Positions 57,790 through 64,000 of a stretch of 64,000 bases of DNA are shown piece by piece. The stretch's first letter is position 1, and the number at the start of each line of letters is the position of its first letter. The translations under genes and the position numbers were made by a program. Origin of the DNA: Mugil cephalus (Eukaryota > Chordata > Actinopteri > Mugiliformes > Mugilidae); NCBI RefSeq assembly GCF_022458985.1, contig NC_061789.1, forward strand, positions 4,443,501 to 4,507,500, given 5' to 3'. The notes below the pieces were generated by a model. It did not search any database. It saw nothing but the letters and a program-made list of their open reading frames with translations, and was not told the origin of the DNA.

Positions 57790-59765
57790 TCATTTCTCCC
57801 AGCCTTTGCCTCCTGGCTGAGTGGGCAACCTCAGCCCCACGAGTCCGGCCACTTGTTCCGGGCTGCGCTCTCCTTTCTTGTGGTACAGGTCGTGCAGGAC
57901 CAGGTGGCTCCTGGTGGACGCCAGCAGACACAGGTAAGTGTGCGAGGCGTGATGCGCCTCCTGCTGGGCGCGGCAGTACCTTTCTCCCGTCACCTGTGAG
58001 AGGTGGAGAAAAACAAGAAAACATTTACCATACTGTAAAATAAAACGAAAGAAAGCTATTTACTTGAGAAGAAGCTAGTGGACAACCAGACGTGAGCACA
58101 AAGCAACAGCTATGTTTACACAGACAATTTATCTTCAGCCTGATGGAAATAATTCTTGTCCAAGATTCAAATCCAACTATTTACGTGGCAGTAAATAAAA
58201 TAATCTGATAAGATTTGTACGTTTACATGCCCCAAATGATCAATTACTATAAAACTTTACTGATAAAGTGGTTATAGTCCTTGTCAGCACGATTTTTGTA
58301 GCTGTATAAACTTGGTAATAGTACTACTTTGTGATTGCATATAATGACAACAATGTTTTTTTTCTCCTATTTCTAAGATGATCAACATGTCTCCACGTCT
58401 CTGTTCACATGGATTCCAGCTTGGTTTGTCTTCAAAATCTGTTTCAACAACTGGTTGCTTTTCCACCTCCATGTTTCTGCCCAAACATGCTCAGAGAGAA
58501 TAGATTCACTCCAATAACCGGAGAGAAACCAGCAGATCTAATGAGACCAGTCTGCCTCGAATGAGGTTCTTACATGTGGCATTTTCATTCTGATTCTCAG
58601 TGAAATACTAGCATCCATGTAAACACGGCCACTAACTCCAGTTTCGTGCCAGAACATAAACAAACACGCTTTAATCTCATGCATGTTTCACCCTTCACTA
58701 ACCATTACGACCACATGGACAGTAAACATTTATTCTTGTGCCTATAGATCCTCAAATGTACAGTATCAACGCCTCGGGGCATCTTCAAACCTGGGACAAA
58801 CACAAAGTGACAAGTTCCCTGCAGCTGTTTTGCTCCAGTGATTACACACGTATTCAATCACACTTCTATGCCATGTTCTGCCAACCATTAATGATAGAAG
58901 CTTTAAAGCCTATATGGCTAAACAGAGATATAGCCACATAATAAGTCTAAGGCTAATCACTAGCACTTGGGACATGCTGTTCATGTTGGAGACATATGAA
59001 GTGGTGGTAGTAGTAGACCAGACCACAGGTTATGTACATTTTTCTTCCTTTATGAACAATATGTATTAAATATTTGTTTTTTAATTGAACTTTGTAAAAG
59101 ACAGATGCTTCAAAAGAGCTGCAACTAGACCCTAGTTAGCACCGCGGATGAATACAGATTCAGGGAAAACTTACAAATTATGGAGATTTTTAAAAAATAT
59201 ATTAATATAACATATATTTTAACATTTATTTTAAACGAGTGCACGGTTCTAATGAACCGTATGGATAAATTGATCAGTTTTCTTTCACATTAACGGGTTT
59301 TAAAACCCGTCCCATCCCAGCGTGCGCACGTATATAAATAATTATCTTAATGTACCGTTGAGTTATGCTAATATTAGCTGCTAGCTAACGTTAGCATGCC
59401 CTTCCGTTCCCCAGTCACCTTGCTCGAACTTGTACTCAATTCTGTTAAATTGGCAACAACGACCAAAAGATGCCATGCTGCATTTTCATTCTATCAAAGT
59501 GTCTGAATATGGATAAAGGTCAAATAGTGTCTCTTAGTTCTAGGATAACGAGCAAAAACGGTCACATTAGTCGAGGTTGTAGGTAGCCGTTAGCAACCTA
59601 GCCAGCCTCGGCGCTAAGATTTAAGAGGAAACTCGCCTTATTCTTGCGAAACTGATCCATGACATAGCTGTAGGCCATAGACTCCTTGTAACTCGGCCCT
59701 TGCATGTAACGCAACTCTTTTAATATCCCTCGACAGACTCGCAGAGGTGATGATAACGTAGCCAT
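57790..59765 (-). CDS. fmc1: Formation of mitochondrial complex V assembly factor 1 homolog (C7orf55), 2 exons
   Basis: Small LYR-like mitochondrial matrix protein required for ATP synthase F1 assembly (yeast Fmc1 supports Atp12). Exons 59637-59765 and 57790-57993 on the minus strand give 110 residues (human 113). N-terminus SSPLRVCRGILKELRYMQG with the variant LYR motif, then SYKESMAYSYVMDQFRKNK; exon 2 VTGERYCRAQQEAHHASHTY...HKKGERSPEQVAGLVGL and the diagnostic end LPTQPGGKGWEK. The intron begins AAG|GCGAGT and ends CACAG, so it is a GC-AG intron. Human FMC1 is on 7q34, so its place here is not part of the 22q13/12p13 set. Confidence 0.95.
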
Positions 59766-59800
59766 CTCTGAGCCGTGTTGTTGTGATGATGGAGCCAGGG

Positions 59801-59830
59801 GTTCTCAATCGAACACCGCACAGTCGATAA
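59801..59830. repeat. 30-bp exact direct repeat, left copy
   Basis: Identical to 60909-60938 (starts GTTCTCAATCGAACACCGCA). 36 bases upstream of the fmc1 ATG, so in its 5' UTR or promoter. Confidence 0.95.
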
Positions 59831-60908
59831 TCAGATTCACGTGTTCTGCAGGTTTGATTCAAGCAAGTGAAATTTAAGACTTTTAAAACATTTTTAAGAC
59901 CATTATAGGTTGACTCTTCACGAAGTACGAAAAATAAGGAAAATTTGAGATCCAGAATTACTTCCAACTTTCAGGGTCTGTTAAGTCCAAAAGGAGAGAT
60001 AAAGAAGCGATGTTGTCTCTGGGCATGGTTGCCTTTCTTTATTGACCTTAATATCTTTAAGTTTGTTTTGCACTTTTTGTTCCTACCTTATCTTCTCATT
60101 TAAATGCAATTTCTTTTCTTTATTTTTTTAAACCAAATGACAACTGATGACACAGCAGTTTGACAGTAAAGCACCCTTAAAGCTCCGACCCTAAAATTAC
60201 CCCTGCATTCATGATCAACTCAGGATGTCCCACAAACATAATTTAAGACCTACACTGCAAAATATGCATATGCATGTATTTAAGATTTTGTAAAGCTTTA
60301 AATTGGGGTTATCAAATTTTGCCTTTTTAAGATTTTTTAAGATTCTGGAGAAATCCTGGTTTAGATTTAGATTCGGAGAACTTTACTTATCCTAAAAGGG
60401 AAATTCATTTGCAGATTTTTCCATATGCATTCCATACACAGAAATCAGAAATATTGATACCTCTGATACCAGATCTTTACACCATAAAATCGATTCTCAA
60501 CTCAAAACACTGAGACTTTTCATAATTCAGTCATTTGAGGTAGTGTATGTCATTAACATCAACACAGAGGAAAGTAACTAAACTATTGAGTTGTGGCAAC
60601 ACAACAAACCTTGTGAAACACCTCAGGTTAAACCACAACACAGAATAACAACAACAACATGTCTGCTTTTTCATTTCCTGGCCTTTACCCCCACATGTGC
60701 TGGAATCAAATGAAATGTTACCTGACCCATCTTGTTATGTATTTTTGTGAGTATTTGTATGACTTTACACAGTGTATCTTGTCAGAACTGAATCTGAATA
60801 TGTCACTTCTACCACCATCGCCACCATTTCCACTGTGAACACCATTAACCCGTCAGTTTTATTCTTTTTATCCTACACCTCTGCCTGGAATTGTTGTTTC
60901 TGGCTAGA
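59831..60908. mobile_element. Probable ~1.08-kb insertion bounded by the 30-bp repeats
   Basis: AT-rich noncoding DNA with CATTTTTAAGACC and TTTAAGATTTTTTAAGATT phrases and, near 60385, AACTTTACTTATCCTAAAAG, resembling the tail phrase of common fish non-LTR elements. No gene visible. Insertion is inferred from the flanking duplication. Confidence 0.5.
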
Positions 60909-60938
60909 GTTCTCAATCGAACACCGCACAGTCGATAA
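60909..60938. repeat. 30-bp exact direct repeat, right copy
   Basis: Second copy of 59801-59830; followed by GTAGCGGGCATCCACCACAA. Confidence 0.95.
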
Positions 60939-60952
60939 GTAGCGGGCATCCA

Positions 60953-60966
60953 CCACAAGGGGGCGG
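60953..60966 (+). promoter_or_regulatory. CTCF-like motif
   Basis: CCACAAGGGGGCGG matches CCASYAGRKGGCRS at 13 of 14 positions. It directly follows the right 30-bp repeat, so before the insertion it would have lain about 50 bases from the left copy's position, next to the fmc1 promoter. Confidence 0.4.
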
Positions 60967-62300
60967 TAGGTCACACAAATTCAAACATGCTGCTTCTTCC
61001 CTTTGTGGCGTTTCCTGCAACAGCTGAAGGTAACTTGGATTGAAATTAAATTAAAAGAATTTAAAACTGTTTTCACGTACACAACCTGTAACGAGTCTCT
61101 GCTTGTAGTTACAAAGAGAATGATTCACATTTAACATGTTGACAAGGAAACAATTGTTGCTTTCATCTCTCTGAAAGACCTGCACAGGCTTTTAGGTGAG
61201 AGCTGCAATGAAGTCTGCTCCCATGTGCAAGAAAAAGAGTTTTCAACTCAGCGCAAGGTCAAGCACCGTCTTAAAAAACTGCTGCAGCGCTGCCTGTTTT
61301 GATGAGTCCTTCAAAGTTCGTCCTCGAGACGGGAAAGAGGATTGTCCTCTGTCACATTTCAGCTTCTGCTTCACTGGAAGGTAATTTCTCTATAATATCA
61401 TTTGTAATTTGTTAGCATGTTCATCTGTGTTACTCAAAACAAAAACACTTGATAGTATAAATAAAATTTGCTGTGATTTAAGTTTCATAATTAGGTAGTC
61501 AACTGAAAAAAGTGTGATGTAGCTTTAAATACAGCTAGACTGGGGAAAATGTGGATTATCAGATCAAATGAATTAATTACTGATATTTATATGGACCTGA
61601 TTTCAATGTGGGAAAATACTAAAGTATGACCCTTTGGTACTTTATACAACACAGCTGCTTTGTACTAAAAGTGTATTAGCCTCAGTTTCAGTTAGTTTAA
61701 GTTCATTTCAGTTATGATAAATGTAACTAAATAAAAGATGCTAATGCTAAGAGTTACTTAAGTTACGTTCTGGAGGGCTGTCAAATAGTTTTGTGGATGT
61801 TGTTAAAATAAATAACAATAAAACAATAAATAATTTGTGATCACTCCTCGTCATCCTATTAAAGCTACAGTATTGTATGGCTAACGTTACTTCTCAGTGA
61901 AGCTCTTAGCGTTAGCATCTTTTATTTAGCTACATTTATCATAACTGAAATGACCTAAAACTAACTGAAACTAACTGAAACTAAGGTTAGTCCCCTTTTC
62001 CAAATCCATACTGGTTCGTATTGACCATTGTTGAATCCAGTTCCAAATACTGTTTCTGGTATCGGCTACTCTCTGATAGCTGGGGGGGTGGGTGGAGTCA
62101 GACGTGTCAGATGCCAAAATGGCGTCGCCTTGTGCCGTCACACTGGGCTTCAAAACTACTTTCAGGAAAGCTGCGGGTGACGTCGTCTGTTATTTTTACA
62201 CAGTGATTCGTGCTGTATTTACACAAAATGTATAAATAAATTGGCGCATTTTAATTTCACTGAAACGCGTAAAGGAAAAATAAAACCTGAGCTGTGATTC
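60967..62300. other. Intergenic spacer right of fmc1
   Basis: Contains one foldback MITE (61672-61992) and a fragment related to 48536-48690 (about 62085-62160). No gene or RNA is recognised. Confidence 0.5.
61672..61992. mobile_element. Foldback MITE with ~90-bp arms
   Basis: Left arm ATTAGCCTCAGTTTCAGTTA...CATTTCAGTTATGATAAATG...GATGCTAATGCTAAGAG; right arm is its inverse (CTCTTAGCGTTAGCATC...CATTTATCATAACTGAAATG...CTAACTGAAACTAAGG). Spacer about 140 bp. Related copy in hebp1 intron 1. Confidence 0.8.
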
Positions 62301-62717
62301 ATGTGGAGATATGATGACTGTTTAATTGCGTGCGCCGCCGCCACCGCCGGCTGTGATTTTAACTCCATTTATCGCCATAGCAACAGTTTGAAGTGTGCAC
62401 CGTGAATGCGGGCTAATAAAGAGCGTGGACGGAGCCTCGGGAAAATAGTAATAATAAATCCAAGCAGGAGCAGGATGGTGAGACGAGAAGCTCGGGGTGT
62501 TTGGACTTCGGCTTTGTGTGAAGTTGATCTTTGAATCTGTTTTCGAGTGTTGGGAGGTAAATCTGTGGAGTCGTCTCCGTAGACGTCAGCGTTTCCAGTT
62601 AATCGAGCCTATTGATGACGGACTCTAGGGGGAGCCAGCCTCTTATCGTTTATTTCATGCACCGGTCTGGTTCCTCGACATTTGTTGGAAGCCTCCCCTC
62701 TCCTCCCCCTCCTCCCT

Positions 62718-62762
<45 letters not shown>

Positions 62763-64000
62763 ACACACTCTTTCAATGAATACTAATGCAGCGAGTGGGT
62801 CCACCTCCCTTCCTCCCATCTTTTTTCGCAGGGATGGGCGGGAGAGGGGAGACGGAGCGATTCCAGCTCAGTATCCTTCCCTCATAGAGGTAGGCAGCGC
62901 TTGACTAGCAGCAGCAGCAGCCCCCCAAATGCCTTTTTTTTTCTCCCTTCCTCTTCTTCTTCTTCTTCTTCTTCTTCTTCTTCCTCCCACTGAGCAGCGT
63001 TGGTAGCCACCGCAACAATGTCCAACCTGTGTGAGTGGCGTGGTGTGATGCCCGACCAGAGTTGAGGAGAAGAAAGCCAGAGATAAAGAGGGAGAGAGGA
63101 GGAGGTGGAGAGAGGAGAGAGGAGGAGAAGAGAGGAGAGGACGCCCGTGCCTGCTTCTTCTTCTTCTTCTTCTTCTTCTTCTTTTTTTTTTTTTTTGGTC
63201 ATTTGGATGGGAAGTGTTTTTTGGGAGGAGAGACAGAAGAAAGCAGAAGGCAGCCGGGGAAGGGGAACAACTGGCAGCAGCCAATCCCCCCTTCCACGCT
63301 CAGACTGGAGACGACGGAGGCCGCTGGAGTATTTGCTTTTATCTTTCGTTTTTTGTTCTTTTTCTTCCTCATCGCGCTGCTGGGAGGTGCTTTGCCTTTT
63401 CATTTGCTCGCTCTCTCCGTCCTCTGTCTCCTCATCTATTTCGCCATTTACCTGGTCAACAATTTCCTCTATTTATGAGCCAGACACGGAGGGAGGCAGA
63501 GAGACAGAGAAAAAGAGAAAGAGGAGGGGGTTTTTCTTTTTTTTTTTTTTTTTTTGGCCCCCGCTTTATTTATCCTCATTTTTTTTATTATTATTATTAT
63601 TTATCATTTCCCCCTCCCTCTCTCCTTTCTTTCATTCATTCTTCCTCTTCCACTGCCATCACTTCCAGCCCTTTTCTTTCTCCCCCCCTCGTGCAGCCCA
63701 CGCTCCCTCCCTCCCTCCCTCCTCCCTCCCTTCACCGCCTCCCCCCTTCCTTCCCTCCACACTCCGTAACTTTCTCCACTGTTTTTTCTTTCCTTTGACT
63801 CCACCGCTCCTTTTAATATTCTCACTTTTAGAGGCGTTTTAATTGGCTTGCTTGTGTTTTTCTATTTATGCCTTTTTCACTTTTGTACCTATTTTTCCCC
63901 CTCCCCTTCTCTTTTTTCCTCCCACCACCCTATGCATCACTTTGGGCCGATTCTTAATTCTAACCATAGGTAGGTCTGCTTAGTGTTTAGTGTCTGTCTC
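62300..64000 (+). promoter_or_regulatory. Candidate promoter and 5' exon region of an unidentified gene
   Basis: GC-rich start (CGCCGCCGCCACCGCCGG at about 62334), then very biased pyrimidine and purine tracts: (CT)n 62723-62748, (CA)n 62752-62768, (CTT)n 62951-62982, a GA-rich block 63075-63145, (CTT)n then T-run 63153-63196. Possible donor AACCTGT|GTGAGT near 63032 and CATAG|GTAGGT at 63970. Reading frames here are Arg/Glu/Ser/Phe homopolymers from the repeats, not proteins. Looks like a brain- or developmentally expressed gene's long 5' leader, but identity is unknown. Confidence 0.35.

Noticed and set aside
62868-63825. Long Arg-, Glu- or Phe-rich reading frames on both strands
   Set aside because: They are translations of CTT/GAA, CT and T runs; no start context, no domain and no similarity that I recognise.

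Overview
The window is nuclear DNA of a bony fish, most likely a percomorph teleost. The evidence is vertebrate genes with GT-AG introns, single-copy orthologues arranged in known vertebrate neighbourhoods, AT-rich introns full of small DNA-transposon remnants, and fish-type tail repeats. No prokaryotic or viral gene is present. Ten protein-coding genes and one spliceosomal RNA gene can be placed with exon-level coordinates by following splice signals and reading-frame phase.

Layout, left to right: the 3' part of triobp (+, 22-7393); ndufa6 (+, 8628-9757) tail-to-tail with smdt1 (-, 10917-11314); fam234b (-, 13380-21219); a U12 minor-spliceosome snRNA gene (-, about 22040-22190) between the divergent promoters of fam234b and poldip3; poldip3 (+, 22908-27974); rrp7a (+, 29657-32854) tail-to-tail with a trefoil/ZP-domain egg-coat gene of the zp4/ZPB type (-, 33152-38982); wbp2nl/wbp2-type (+, 39812-45345); hebp1 (-, 48912-56027); fmc1 (-, 57790-59765); and, from about 62.3 kb, a polypyrimidine-rich promoter or 5' exon-like region of an unidentified gene to the right.

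The genes do not form one pathway, but themes recur. ndufa6 (complex I), smdt1 (calcium uniporter) and fmc1 (ATP synthase assembly) are mitochondrial. RNU12, poldip3 and rrp7a act in RNA processing and ribosome production. The gene set joins human 22q13 genes (TRIOBP, NDUFA6, SMDT1, POLDIP3/RNU12, RRP7A, WBP2NL) with human 12p13 neighbours (FAM234B, HEBP1), which agrees with an old 12/22 linkage.

The most interesting non-genic signals are: (1) four same-direction copies of a TTAA-flanked MITE, three of which carry a full match to the CTCF core motif; (2) a roughly 96% identical 177-bp inverted duplication that brackets the fam234b, U12 and poldip3 promoters; (3) a two-unit higher-order minisatellite with a palindrome in every second unit; (4) a foldback element filling the last zp4 intron; (5) a roughly 1.1-kb insertion flanked by exact 30-bp direct repeats upstream of fmc1; and (6) a non-canonical GC-AG intron in fmc1.
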